A DNA stretch of 47,646 nucleotides from Lachnospiraceae bacterium. Its GTDB lineage: Bacteria; Bacillota_A; Clostridia; Lachnospirales; Lachnospiraceae. The DNA lies in contig JAGZJD010000014.1 in assembly GCA_018365895.1 (NCBI GenBank), forward strand, positions 1 to 47,646. The letters are read 5' to 3'. The notes under the pieces were generated by a model. It saw nothing but the letters and a program-made list of their open reading frames with translations, made no database searches and was not told the origin of the DNA. Both the position numbers and the translations under genes were made by a program. Position 1 is the stretch's first letter. The number at the start of each line of letters is the position of its first letter. Below are positions 24,527-32,002 of this stretch, one piece after another.

Positions 24527-25767
24527 AGAAAAAACCGGTAACTGGTATGAAGGACATGCTTCCGAGAGAAATGGAGATTAGAGACTATGTCATTCATATG
24601 ATCAAAGAAACTTACAAAAGTTTCGGCTTCTCTTCAATGGAAACTCCTTGTGTAGAACATATTGATAATCTGCTCAGCAAACAGGGTGGAGAAAATGAAA
24701 AACTGATTTTCAAGATTTTGAAACGCGGCGAGAAATTGAAACTGGAAGAAGCTAAGACAGAGGCAGATCTTGTAGACGGAGGACTTCGTTATGATTTGAC
24801 ACTTCCACTTTCCAGATACTATTCCAATAATGCCAATGAACTGCCTTCACCGTTTAAGGCGCTTCAGATGGGGAATGTATGGCGTGCAGACAGACCTCAG
24901 AGAGGACGTTTCCGCCAGTTTATGCAATGCGATATCGATATTCTTGGTGAGGCTGGAAACATTGCGGAGATCGAACTTATCCTTGCCACGACAACATTGC
25001 TTGGAAAGCTTGATTTTAAAAACTTTACAATCCGCATCAATGACAGAAGAATGTTAAAAGCAATGGCAGCTTACAGCGGATTTGCAGAAGCAGATTATGA
25101 TAATGTATTTATTATTTTAGACAAGATGGATAAGATCGGACTGGAGGGAGTGGCGTCAGAGCTGGCGGCTTCCGGGTATGAGAAGGAATCCATTGATAAA
25201 TATCTGGAGTTGTTTGAGCTGATTACGACAGATGTGGAAGGCGTTCGTTTCTGTAAAGAGAAGCTGGAAGGATATCTGGATGCCGAAGTGGCAGACAGCC
25301 TGGAGAAGATTATTACAAGTGTATTGGAAGTAAAATCAGCAGATTTTGCAATTAAATTTGACCCAACACTTGTGCGTGGTATGTCTTACTATACAGGTAC
25401 GATTTTTGAGATTGCTATGGACGAATTTGGAGGTTCTGTTGGCGGCGGCGGACGATACGATGAGATGATCGGTAAATTTACCGGACAGAATACGCCGGCA
25501 TGTGGATTTTCCATTGGATTTGAGCGAATTGTCATGCTGCTTCTTGAACGTGGATATGAAGTTCCGCATCAGGAAGAAAAGAAAGCTTATCTGTTGGAGA
25601 AAGGGCTTTTGCAGAGTGAATTTATTAATATTATGAAGACCGCATGTGATGAGCGTGCCGCAGGTAAGCAGGTCACAGTCCTGAATATGAAAAAGAATAA
25701 AAAATTCCAGAAAGAACAGCTGGCAGAAATGGGTTATACAAACATTGTAGAATGTTTTAAAAACTAA
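24517..25767 (+). CDS. hisS: Histidyl-tRNA synthetase
   Basis: Class II aminoacyl-tRNA synthetase charging tRNA-His. 416 residues. Motif 1 region DMLPREMEIRDYVIHMI, motif 2 FKALQMGNVWRADRPQRGRFRQFMQCDIDILG, histidine-specific LVRGMSYYTGTIFEI and motif 3 GFSIGFERIVMLLL are all visible, and a short anticodon-binding domain ends the protein. Its start lies inside the end of hemZ (10-base overlap), with AAGGAG upstream. No T-box leader is seen, so it probably relies on the upstream operon promoter. Confidence 0.97.
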   Translation: MALKKKPVTGMKDMLPREMEIRDYVIHMIKETYKSFGFSSMETPCVEHIDNLLSKQGGENEKLIFKILKRGEKLKLEEAKTEADLVDGGLRYDLTLPLSRYYSNNANELPSPFKALQMGNVWRADRPQRGRFRQFMQCDIDILGEAGNIAEIELILATTTLLGKLDFKNFTIRINDRRMLKAMAAYSGFAEADYDNVFIILDKMDKIGLEGVASELAASGYEKESIDKYLELFELITTDVEGVRFCKEKLEGYLDAEVADSLEKIITSVLEVKSADFAIKFDPTLVRGMSYYTGTIFEIAMDEFGGSVGGGGRYDEMIGKFTGQNTPACGFSIGFERIVMLLLERGYEVPHQEEKKAYLLEKGLLQSEFINIMKTACDERAAGKQVTVLNMKKNKKFQKEQLAEMGYTNIVECFKN

Positions 25768-25786
25768 ATTTTACAGGAGGTGCAGT

Positions 25787-26428
25787 ATGATGAATGAAGC
25801 TAAAAAAATCGCATATGCAAAGCAGGCAGAAGGAATTATCAAAGGACTTGCAAAGCGCAATATGGAAGGCTTTTACTGTGCGACAAAGGAAGAAGCAGTG
25901 GAGAAAGTAAAGGAACTTGTAGAGAAAGGCTCTTCTGTAACTTGGGGAGGCTCTGTGACGCTTTCTGAGAGCGGTGTAATGGAGCTTTTGAAAAATGGAG
26001 ACTATGATGTGCTTGATCGGTCAACAGCGAAGACACCAAAGGAGCAGAGAGCGTTTTATCAGAAGTCTGTTGGAGCAGATTATTTCTTTATGAGTACAAA
26101 TGCAATTACATTGGATGGAGAGCTTGTGAATATTGATGGCAACGGCAATCGGGTAGCATGTCTGATCCATGGACCGAAATATGTAATTGTAATTGCAGGT
26201 GTGAATAAGATTGTGCCGGATATTGAAAGTGCCGTTCCGCGAATCCGCAATGTATCCAGTCCAGCCAATGCAGCAAGACTTCATCCGAATACACCTTGTG
26301 AAATGACGGGAATGTGCGGTGACTGCCAGTCTCCTGGATGCATGTGTTGTGAGATTGTTGTGACAAGACGGTCAAGACATGAGGGAAGAATTAAAGTCAT
26401 TCTCGTAGGGGAAGAACTGGGATTTTAA
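25787..26428 (+). CDS. LUD domain-containing protein (LutB/C-related)
   Basis: 213-residue stand-alone LUD domain. The pattern (N-terminal helices, GSSVTWGGSVTLSESGVMELL, DYFFMSTNAITLDGELVNIDGNGNRVACLIHGPKYVIVIAGVNKIVPDIESAVPRIRNV split across the protein) matches the LutB/LutC superfamily linked to lactate oxidation. The C-terminal part has a cluster of cysteines (CEMTGMCGDCQSPGCMCC) that may bind metal. No lutA or lutC companion is present, so a lactate role is doubtful; stand-alone members are common in Clostridia and uncharacterised. AGGAGG lies 6 bases before ATG 25787. Confidence 0.85.
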   Translation: MMNEAKKIAYAKQAEGIIKGLAKRNMEGFYCATKEEAVEKVKELVEKGSSVTWGGSVTLSESGVMELLKNGDYDVLDRSTAKTPKEQRAFYQKSVGADYFFMSTNAITLDGELVNIDGNGNRVACLIHGPKYVIVIAGVNKIVPDIESAVPRIRNVSSPANAARLHPNTPCEMTGMCGDCQSPGCMCCEIVVTRRSRHEGRIKVILVGEELGF

Positions 26429-26441
26429 AGGCATGATTGTG

Positions 26442-26498
26442 CAGGCAATCACAAAAAATAAAAAAGTTAAAAAAAGTGTTGACATTTGTGATTGCCTG
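26442..26498. repeat. Inverted repeat spanning the tRNA-Gly promoter
   Basis: CAGGCAATCACAAA at 26442-26455 and its exact complement TTTGTGATTGCCTG at 26485-26498 (14 of 14). The right arm lies entirely within the -35/-10 spacer. It could be an operator or the stem of a terminator for the LUD gene. Confidence 0.85.
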
Positions 26499-26507
26499 TA
26501 ATATAAT
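26479..26507 (+). promoter_or_regulatory. Consensus sigma-A promoter of the tRNA-Gly genes
   Basis: TTGACA (26479-26484), 17 bases, TATAAT (26502-26507): a full consensus match as expected for stable RNA. It is 37 bases before the first tRNA. Confidence 0.92.
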
Positions 26508-26544
26508 ATCAATTGTTCAAGCGGTGCTGAACAAAACAAAATAT

Positions 26545-26616
26545 GCACGAGTGGCTCAGTGGTGGAGTATCGCCTTGCCAAGGCGAGGGTCGCGGGTTCG
26601 AATCCCGTCTCGTGCT
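26545..26616 (+). tRNA. tRNA-Gly (anticodon GCC), copy 1
   Basis: 72 nt cloverleaf: acceptor GCACGAG with CTCGTGC, D arm GCTC/GAGT, anticodon stem TCGCC/GGCGA with loop TTGCCAA (anticodon GCC), T arm GCGGG-TTCGAAT-CCCGT, discriminator T. CCA is not encoded. Confidence 0.97.
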
Positions 26617-26683
26617 TTCCTGAAAAGGAAGCGGATTTCCTGTTTCAGCAAGTTTAAATTTTAGAATAGAATCGATAAGATAT

Positions 26684-26755
26684 GCACGAGTGGCTCAGTG
26701 GTGGAGTATCGCCTTGCCAAGGCGAGGGTCGCGGGTTCGAATCCCGTCTCGTGCT
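26684..26755 (+). tRNA. tRNA-Gly (anticodon GCC), copy 2
   Basis: Identical in all 72 positions to copy 1, 67 bases downstream, sharing a few flanking bases on each side. A T run (26755-26761) follows and may end transcription. The identity implies recent duplication or gene conversion. Confidence 0.97.
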
Positions 26756-26781
26756 TTTTTTGTACCCATTTTTAAGAAAAA

Positions 26782-26800
26782 GGCAGGTTGCCATCCTGCC
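26782..26800 (-). terminator. Hairpin oriented as a minus-strand terminator
   Basis: GGCAGG (26782-26787) pairs with CCTGCC (26795-26800). The A run to the left becomes a T tract for minus-strand transcripts. No minus-strand gene ends here. Confidence 0.4.
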
Positions 26801-26860
26801 AAAATTGTGTTACACTTGTGGTTGTACAGGTGGATTGCCTGTATAGACAATTAAGCAAAA

Positions 26861-26964
26861 GCAGAGTAGAGATGAGCGCGTTAAGTGTCAGACGGACGGG
26901 GAGTTGCCGACTGAACGAAAAGTATTTATACTTGCGGTGCACATTTCGCATCCCGCTGCTACAC
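26861..26964 (+). promoter_or_regulatory. Tetrahydrofolate (THF) riboswitch aptamer
   Basis: Matches THF-riboswitch landmarks in order: GAGTAG at the 5' P1 side, GCGTTAAGTG, the GACGGGGAGTTG region, CGAAAAG, CTTGCGGTG, CGCATCCCGCT and a closing CTAC. It lies upstream of an ECF folate transporter, the classic partner. Downstream, ATACCT (26997-27002) can pair with AGGTAT (27034-27039), overlapping the folT ribosome site, and GTAG/CTAC (27010-27013, 27022-27025) forms an inner stem, so control is probably translational. Confidence 0.87.
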
Positions 26965-27044
26965 ATAGAGAGGGAGCCTGAAGTTCCCGGGAAGGTATAC
27001 CTGCTATGCGTAGCTTTCGGACTACTGCAAAGGAGGTATTTTTT

Positions 27045-27599
27045 ATGAGAAAATTAAAAGAACAGTTTGTAAACTCCTGGTGTGAACTAAAGCATGTAAA
27101 CTGTATTGCGATCACGGCAATGTTGATCGCGGTTGGGGTAATTCTCGGTTATTTTTCTGTTCAGGTAACAGATTTTCTGAGAATTGGTTTTTCGGGATTG
27201 GCCAATGAGTTGGCTGCGTTTTTGTTTGGACCTGTCGTAGGCGGGCTCATGGGAGGCGTCGGAGATATCCTTAAGTATATTATGAAGCCAACCGGAGCAT
27301 TTTTCTTTGGATGGACACTGAATGCGATTCTCGGACCGATGATTTATGGAATTATGCTCTATCATCGCCCAATCAATCTGAAACGGATTTTTGTAGCGAA
27401 GATTCTTGTAGCAGTGATTGTCAATCTGCTGCTTGGTACACTGTGGCTATCGATTATGTACGGGAAAGCATTTTTTTTACTGCTTCCGGCAAGAGCAGTA
27501 AAACAGCTTGTATCTGTGCCGGTGGACGCATTGCTTCTGTACGTCGTTTTACAGATGCTGTCTAAAGCAAAAGTATTTGCACTGGTTCATTCCAGATAG
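27045..27599 (+). CDS. folT: ECF transporter S component for folate (FolT)
   Basis: Membrane substrate-binding subunit that captures folate and works with a shared ECF module (not in this window). 184 residues with about six hydrophobic helices; diagnostic S-component sequence includes LRIGFSGLANELAAFLFGPVVGGLMGG, GDILKYIMKPTGAFFFGWTLNAILGPMIYG and LPARAVKQLVSVPVDALLLY. ATG 27045 lies 8 bases after AGGAGG; the open frame from 27006 is an artefact of the leader. It is the first gene after a THF riboswitch and is followed by thyA and folA, which strongly supports folate as the substrate. Confidence 0.93.
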   Translation: MRKLKEQFVNSWCELKHVNCIAITAMLIAVGVILGYFSVQVTDFLRIGFSGLANELAAFLFGPVVGGLMGGVGDILKYIMKPTGAFFFGWTLNAILGPMIYGIMLYHRPINLKRIFVAKILVAVIVNLLLGTLWLSIMYGKAFFLLLPARAVKQLVSVPVDALLLYVVLQMLSKAKVFALVHSR

Positions 27600-27620
27600 G
27601 AGAAATGAGGAGGAAGAGAC

Positions 27621-28469
27621 ATGAGTTATGCAGATCAGGTGTTTATTAAAATGTGCCGTGAGATTATCGATCATGGATGCAGCACAGAAGGAGAAAAAGT
27701 GCGCCCGCATTGGGAAGACGGAACACCGGCATATACGGTAAAACAATTTGGAGTTGTGAACCGCTATGATCTGTCGAAAGAATTTCCGGCGCTGACACTT
27801 CGCAAAACCGGGATTAAAAGCTGTACGGATGAGCTTTTATGGATCTGGCAAAAGAAATCGAATAATATTCATGATCTGGGACCACGTATCTGGGACAGTT
27901 GGGCAGACGAAGACGGTTCTATCGGTAAGGCATACGGATATCAGCTTGGGGTAAAACATCAGTATCGAGAGGGAATGATGGATCAGGTTGACCGGGTGAT
28001 CTATGATCTGAAGAATCATCCGTACAGCCGACGAATTATGACGAATATATATGTACACCAGGATCTGCATGAGATGAATCTGTATCCTTGTGCATACAGT
28101 ATGACATTTAATGTGACAAAGAAAGCAGGAAGCGATCGTCTGATATTAAATGCAATTTTAAACCAGCGTTCTCAAGATGTATTGGCAGCTAATAACTGGA
28201 ATGTTTGTCAATATGCTGTTCTGGTGCATATGTTGGCGCAGGTTTGTGATATGAATGTGGGTGAGTTCGTGCATGTGATTGCAGATGCGCATATTTATGA
28301 TCGGCATATCCCGCTTGTGGAGGAATTGATTACAAGAGAGACGTATCCTGCACCGAAATTCTGGCTGAATCCGGAGATAAAAGATTTTTATCAGTTTACG
28401 AAGGACGATGTACGTCTGGATGATTATGTGACCGGACCACAGATTAAAAATATTCCAATTGCAGTTTAG
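27621..28469 (+). CDS. thyA: Thymidylate synthase ThyA
   Basis: Methylates dUMP to dTMP with methylene-THF, producing dihydrofolate. 282 residues. The catalytic cysteine is C157 in LYPCAYSMTF, followed by LNAILNQRSQDVLAANNWNVCQYA with the phosphate-binding Arg and the dUMP Asn. The N-terminal region carries the LTLRKTGIKSCTDELLWIW and DLGPRIWDSWADEDGSIGKAYGYQ blocks. This is a ThyA of the longer clostridial/lactobacterial type. It starts 21 bases after folT with GAGGAGGAAGAG upstream and is in the same transcript as folA. Confidence 0.96.
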   Translation: MSYADQVFIKMCREIIDHGCSTEGEKVRPHWEDGTPAYTVKQFGVVNRYDLSKEFPALTLRKTGIKSCTDELLWIWQKKSNNIHDLGPRIWDSWADEDGSIGKAYGYQLGVKHQYREGMMDQVDRVIYDLKNHPYSRRIMTNIYVHQDLHEMNLYPCAYSMTFNVTKKAGSDRLILNAILNQRSQDVLAANNWNVCQYAVLVHMLAQVCDMNVGEFVHVIADAHIYDRHIPLVEELITRETYPAPKFWLNPEIKDFYQFTKDDVRLDDYVTGPQIKNIPIAV

Positions 28470-28481
28470 GAGGAGAAAGAC

Positions 28482-28970
28482 ATGAATCTGATTGTTGCTG
28501 TAGATAAGAACTGGGCGATTGGCTTATCCAATAAGCTTCTTGTAAGTATACCGGCAGATATGAAATTTTTTCGGGAGACGACGAGCGGAAAGGTCGTTGC
28601 GATGGGAAGAAAGACACTGGAAAGTTTCCCGGGGGGACAACCGCTGAAAAATCGAACCAATATTGTTCTGACAAAAGATCTAAATTACAAAGTAAAAGAT
28701 GCTGTAGTTGTGGGAACATTGGAAGAGATGGTGGAAGAGCTGAAGAAATATCCATCGGAAGATATTTATGTAATCGGCGGGGAAAGTGTTTACCGCCAGC
28801 TGCTTCCGTACTGTGATACAGCTTATGTAACAAAAATCGATCATATCTATGAGGCTGATACATTTTTTCCAAACCTGGATGAAATGAAAGATTGGAAGAT
28901 GACAGGAGTTACAGAAGAGCAGACGTACTTCGATTTGGAGTATGTTTTTGCTAAATATGAGCGAGTATAG
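28482..28970 (+). CDS. folA: Dihydrofolate reductase
   Basis: Reduces dihydrofolate made by ThyA back to tetrahydrofolate with NADPH. 162 residues. The N-terminal MNLIVAVDKNWAIGLSNKLLVSIPADMKFFRETTSGKVVAMGRKTLESFPGG split shows the usual Met20-loop Trp-Ala-Ile-Gly, the substrate Asp (ADMKFF) and the NADPH-binding MGRKT. VIGGESVYRQLLPYCDTAYVTKID is the second cofactor block. GGAGGAGAAAG precedes the ATG, 12 bases after thyA. No terminator is evident after it. Confidence 0.96.
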   Translation: MNLIVAVDKNWAIGLSNKLLVSIPADMKFFRETTSGKVVAMGRKTLESFPGGQPLKNRTNIVLTKDLNYKVKDAVVVGTLEEMVEELKKYPSEDIYVIGGESVYRQLLPYCDTAYVTKIDHIYEADTFFPNLDEMKDWKMTGVTEEQTYFDLEYVFAKYERV

Positions 28971-29023
28971 AAATACAATAAAATTGATATAATTTAATCT
29001 GAGAGTTAGTTAAATACGCCGTG

Positions 29024-29052
29024 TTGATATTGATGTAATGTAATCATATAAT
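29024..29052 (+). promoter_or_regulatory. Promoter-like element before a gene remnant
   Basis: TTGATA (29024-29029), 17 bases, TATAAT (29047-29052). It is well formed but lies upstream of only a remnant open frame; it may also feed ilvE. Confidence 0.5.
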
Positions 29053-29223
29053 ATTTTTTTAGGAAAATCTTATAATCTGGAGAGTCTGATTACTTTTAGA
29101 GTTTGTTCAGATAGCAGAAAAAATGATTTGGTAATTGAATTAATGCAGAAAGAATTTCAACAGATTGAAGTGGTAAGAGAAGAAAGCGTTGGAATTGAGG
29201 CAATCTGCATGAATGAATGCTAA
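29044..29223 (+). pseudogene. Unidentified C-terminal gene remnant
   Basis: A 59-codon open frame between two stops with no usable start or in-frame early ATG. Its C-terminal part reads ESLITFRVCSDSRKNDLVIE, continues as a mixed-charge helix, and ends AICMNEC before TAA. Codon use looks coding-like, which suggests the tail of a lost protein rather than random sequence. I do not recognise the family. It occupies the 358-base gap between folA and ilvE; the rest of that gap holds only the promoters listed separately. Confidence 0.35.
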
Positions 29224-29236
29224 AAGGAGAAAAACA

Positions 29237-29246
29237 GAGTGCACTC
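29237..29246. repeat. Palindrome GAGTGCACTC at the ilvE promoter
   Basis: Perfect 10-base palindrome immediately 5' of the ilvE -35 box; a possible operator half or small regulator site. Unassigned. Confidence 0.4.
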
Positions 29247-29275
29247 TTGAATTTTATGTGTGACCGTATTATAAT
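29247..29275 (+). promoter_or_regulatory. Sigma-A promoter of ilvE
   Basis: TTGAAT (29247-29252), 17 bases, TATAAT (29270-29275), 53 bases before the start codon. The short leader has no room for a T-box. Confidence 0.82.
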
Positions 29276-29328
29276 GGAGAACATAAAAAGTGCAAATGTG
29301 CCAGCAATAGTGATTGGAGTGAAGGAAT

Positions 29329-30360
29329 ATGGAGAAAAAAGAGATGGACTGGGCTAATCTTGGATTTGGCTATGTACAGACAGATCAGAGATATGTTGCA
29401 GATTTTAAAGATGGAAAATGGCAGGAAGGAAAGCTGACATCGGATGCGAATGTAGTTATCAATGAGTGTGCAGGTGTACTTCAATATGCTCAGACGTGTT
29501 TTGAAGGGTTAAAAGCATATACAACAGAAGATGGAAGAATTGTCACATTCCGGCCGGATCTGAATGGACAGCGTATGGAAGATTCTGCGAGACGGCTTGA
29601 AATGCCGGTATTTCCGAAAGAGAAGTTTGTGGAAGCGGTGGAGCAAGTTGTAGCGGCGAATGCTGAGTGGGTTCCGCCGTTTGGCTCCGGAGCTACTTTA
29701 TATATTCGCCCATATCTGTTTGGCACAAATCCAGTCATCGGAGTGAAACCGGCAGATGAATATCAGTTCCGTATATTTGTAACACCGGTGGGACCATATT
29801 TTAAAGGCGGTGCAAAGCCGCTTACGATTAAAGTATCTGATTTTGACAGGGCGGCGCCGCATGGAACAGGACATATTAAAGCGGGACTGAACTATGCAAT
29901 GAGCCTTCATGCAATTATGACAGCTCATAAAGAAGGATATGATGAGAATTTATATCTGGATCCGGGTACAAGAACAAAAGTAGAAGAGACCGGAGGTGCG
30001 AATTTTATTTTTGTCACAAAAGATAATAAAGTGATTACGCCAAAGTCAGACAGCATTTTACCTTCGATTACGAGACGTTCGCTCGTCTATGTTGCCAGAG
30101 AATATCTGGGATTGGAAGTGGAAGAGCGGGAAGTAACACTTGAAGAAGTAAAAACATTTGCAGAATGTGGACTTTGCGGGACAGCAGCAGTCATTTCTCC
30201 GGTAGGAAAGATTGTGGATCATGGGGAAGAAATCTGCTTCCCAAGCGGTATGGAAGCGATGGGACCTGTTACGAAGAAGCTGTATGACACACTGACCGGA
30301 ATCCAGATGGGACGAATTGAAGCGCCGGAAGGATGGATTCACGAAATTAAAGTAAAATAG
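29329..30360 (+). CDS. ilvE: Branched-chain amino acid aminotransferase
   Basis: PLP enzyme interconverting Leu/Ile/Val and their keto acids. 343 residues, the long class-IV form. The PLP lysine lies in GTGHIKAGLNYAMSLHA; the phosphate/carboxylate binding blocks QTCFEGLKAY, YIRPYLFGTNPVIGVKPA, and EETGGANFIFVTKDNKVITP are present, with CGTAAVISPVG near the C-terminus. It has its own promoter and terminator and is monocistronic. No attenuator or T-box is seen. Confidence 0.95.
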   Translation: MEKKEMDWANLGFGYVQTDQRYVADFKDGKWQEGKLTSDANVVINECAGVLQYAQTCFEGLKAYTTEDGRIVTFRPDLNGQRMEDSARRLEMPVFPKEKFVEAVEQVVAANAEWVPPFGSGATLYIRPYLFGTNPVIGVKPADEYQFRIFVTPVGPYFKGGAKPLTIKVSDFDRAAPHGTGHIKAGLNYAMSLHAIMTAHKEGYDENLYLDPGTRTKVEETGGANFIFVTKDNKVITPKSDSILPSITRRSLVYVAREYLGLEVEEREVTLEEVKTFAECGLCGTAAVISPVGKIVDHGEEICFPSGMEAMGPVTKKLYDTLTGIQMGRIEAPEGWIHEIKVK

Positions 30361-30394
30361 AATACAAAAGAAAAGAGATTCTCTGAAAATAAAA

Positions 30395-30430
30395 AAGCTG
30401 TGGAACATTTTGGCGTTCCGCAGCTTTTTT
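30395..30430. terminator. Bidirectional terminator between ilvE and mgtE
   Basis: Twelve-pair stem 30395-30406 with 30415-30426 (one G-U), flanked by an A run on the left and T run on the right, serving both convergent genes. Confidence 0.93.
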
Positions 30431-30436
30431 ACGTAA

Positions 30437-31774
30437 CTAAACTGACAGGTGGAAAATCATTGTTGCAATCTGAAAATAGATCATGACAGAACAGGTATCT
30501 ACGATTGTTGTAATGAGAGGCGCCGCCATGATTGCCGGATCAAAGTGGAATTTTTTGGCAAACAACGGCAATGTACAGCCGATCAATTTAGAAATAATGA
30601 TTGTAGCTACAAGAGAGAGCGATACAACAACAGCCAGAGAGACATCTTTATACATTAGGAAAATACGCAGTCCGTTTGCCAAGGCAAGAAAGGCGCCTAC
30701 AAGCAAAGAAACGCGGAATTCCTTAAACATAATCCTGAAAATGTCTTTGAATTCGAATTCATCAAGTGCAAGACCGCGAATGATCAATGTAGAACTCTGG
30801 GAGCCGCAGTTTCCGCCCGTATCCATTAACATTGGAATGAAGGATACAAGAAGCGGGACTGCCGCAAATGCATTCTCATACTTCGTAATGATCATACCGG
30901 TAAATGTAGCAGAAATCATAAGAACGAGAAGCCAGACGATACGGTTCTTGGCATGTTCAAATACACTGGCTTCAAAATATCCCTTTTCACTTGGAGTTAC
31001 AGCGCCCATGAGAGCCATATCTTCTGTTGTCTCTTCTTCGATGACATCCATCGCATCATCGAACGTAACAATACCTACCATGAGATCATCCTGGTCAAGC
31101 ACCGGAATCGCAAGCAGATCATATTTTGAAAACAGTTTGGCTACCTCTTCCTGGTCTGTGTGAGTAGAAACAGAAATGATTTCAGTTTCCATCAGTTCTT
31201 CCATTGTGAGATCGTCATCCATCGTCATCAAATCTTTGGCAGAAACAATGCCGAGAAGACGGCGATGCTCCAAAACATAACAGGTATATATGGTTTCCTT
31301 GTGGATTCCGGTTCGTTTGATATGGGAGAGCGCCTGACGTACAGTGTCTGTCTTCTTCAAATCGACATACTCTGTTGTCATTACACTGCCGGCGCTGTCT
31401 TCCGGATAATTTAAAAGTGTATTAATCTTCGTGCGTTTCTCCTGGTCTACTGCCTCCAGAATCCGTGTCACAAGATTTGCCGGGAGATCTTCGAGAAGAT
31501 CAACGGTATCATCCAGAAAGAGCTCGTCGAGAAGTTCTTTCAATTCTTTCTCAGTAAAAATCTCAACGAGATACGACTGCATGGAATTATTCATATTGGC
31601 AAATACATCTGCAGCCTTAGTCTTCGGAATGAGCCGAAATGCCAGTGCAAGCTCTTTATCTTCCAGTTCTGACATGAGAGCAGCAATGTCCACTGCATTC
31701 ATGACATTCAAAATACTTCTTACAGCCTTGAATTCCCGCGCCTGTAAGAGATCCATAAAGATTTCTTTGTTCAT
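30437..31774 (-). CDS. mgtE: Magnesium transporter MgtE
   Basis: Mg2+-gated magnesium channel/transporter. 445 residues. An MgtE_N superhelical domain (1-125) precedes two CBS domains (about 130-250; YPEDSAGSVMTTEYVDL, DLLAIPVLDQDDLMVGIVTFDDAMDVIEEETTEDMALMG split between them), which sense intracellular Mg2+. Five membrane helices follow with the pore-region motif DTGGNCGSQSSTLIIRGLA. AAGGAG lies 8 bases upstream of the ATG at 31774. Transcription is from a consensus minus-strand promoter; the 100-base leader carries a small upstream open frame. No M-box was recognised. Confidence 0.95.
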   Translation of the reverse strand: MNKEIFMDLLQAREFKAVRSILNVMNAVDIAALMSELEDKELALAFRLIPKTKAADVFANMNNSMQSYLVEIFTEKELKELLDELFLDDTVDLLEDLPANLVTRILEAVDQEKRTKINTLLNYPEDSAGSVMTTEYVDLKKTDTVRQALSHIKRTGIHKETIYTCYVLEHRRLLGIVSAKDLMTMDDDLTMEELMETEIISVSTHTDQEEVAKLFSKYDLLAIPVLDQDDLMVGIVTFDDAMDVIEEETTEDMALMGAVTPSEKGYFEASVFEHAKNRIVWLLVLMISATFTGMIITKYENAFAAVPLLVSFIPMLMDTGGNCGSQSSTLIIRGLALDEFEFKDIFRIMFKEFRVSLLVGAFLALANGLRIFLMYKDVSLAVVVSLSLVATIIISKLIGCTLPLFAKKFHFDPAIMAAPLITTIVDTCSVMIYFQIATMIFHLSV

Positions 31775-31844
31775 AACAAAAACTCCTTTTCCTGATGAAA
31801 TTGTCTATAAAGCTCCACGAAGGATAACTGGCTCCTGCGTCCAT
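31656..31844 (-). CDS. Possible leader peptide/upstream ORF overlapping mgtE
   Basis: On the minus strand, AGGTGA (plus-strand 31850-31855) is followed after 5 bases by ATG at 31844. A 62-codon open frame follows, starting MDAGASYPSWSFIDNF, overlapping the first 119 bases of mgtE in another frame and ending at 31656. The overlap part is a shadow of mgtE coding, so protein-like content there means little. It could control mgtE translation. No family recognised. Confidence 0.3.
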   Translation of the reverse strand: MDAGASYPSWSFIDNFIRKRSFCYEQRNLYGSLTGAGIQGCKKYFECHECSGHCCSHVRTGR

Positions 31845-31881
31845 GCTGCTCACCTGCCTTTCCGTTCAAATTTTCCAGTTC

Positions 31882-31910
31882 ATTATAACGTGGGTAAGAA
31901 AGGGTGTCAA
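31882..31910 (-). promoter_or_regulatory. Consensus promoter of mgtE
   Basis: On the minus strand, TTGACA (31910-31905), 17 bases, TATAAT (31887-31882): full consensus. Gives a leader of roughly 100 nt. Confidence 0.9.
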
Positions 31911-31960
31911 GAAAATGTGAAAGCAAAGGGCAGAAAAGCAATCAATACTTGAAAAATCTA

Positions 31961-31989
31961 TTGACAAAATCATTAAAAAATGCTAGTTT
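31961..31989 (+). promoter_or_regulatory. Promoter of the Mn-riboswitch operon
   Basis: TTGACA (31961-31966), 17 bases, extended -10 TGCTAGTTT (TAGTTT at 31984-31989). Divergent to the mgtE promoter, 50 bases apart. Confidence 0.75.
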
Positions 31990-32002
31990 AATAGCAAGCA
32001 GA

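Noticed and set aside
26801..26860. Promoter for folT between the tRNA and the THF riboswitch
   Set aside because: TATAGA at 26842 lacks a -35 at acceptable spacing; read-through from the tRNA promoter is possible.
29276..29328. T-box or peptide attenuator before ilvE
   Set aside because: Leader is about 45 nt; too short for a T-box and has no Leu/Ile/Val-rich frame.
30483..31163. 226-codon plus-strand frame opposite mgtE
   Set aside because: Antisense shadow of a well-supported gene with a clear family.
31775..31880. M-box (Mg2+ riboswitch) in the mgtE leader
   Set aside because: Leader is only about 100 nt and lacks the M-box core landmarks I know.
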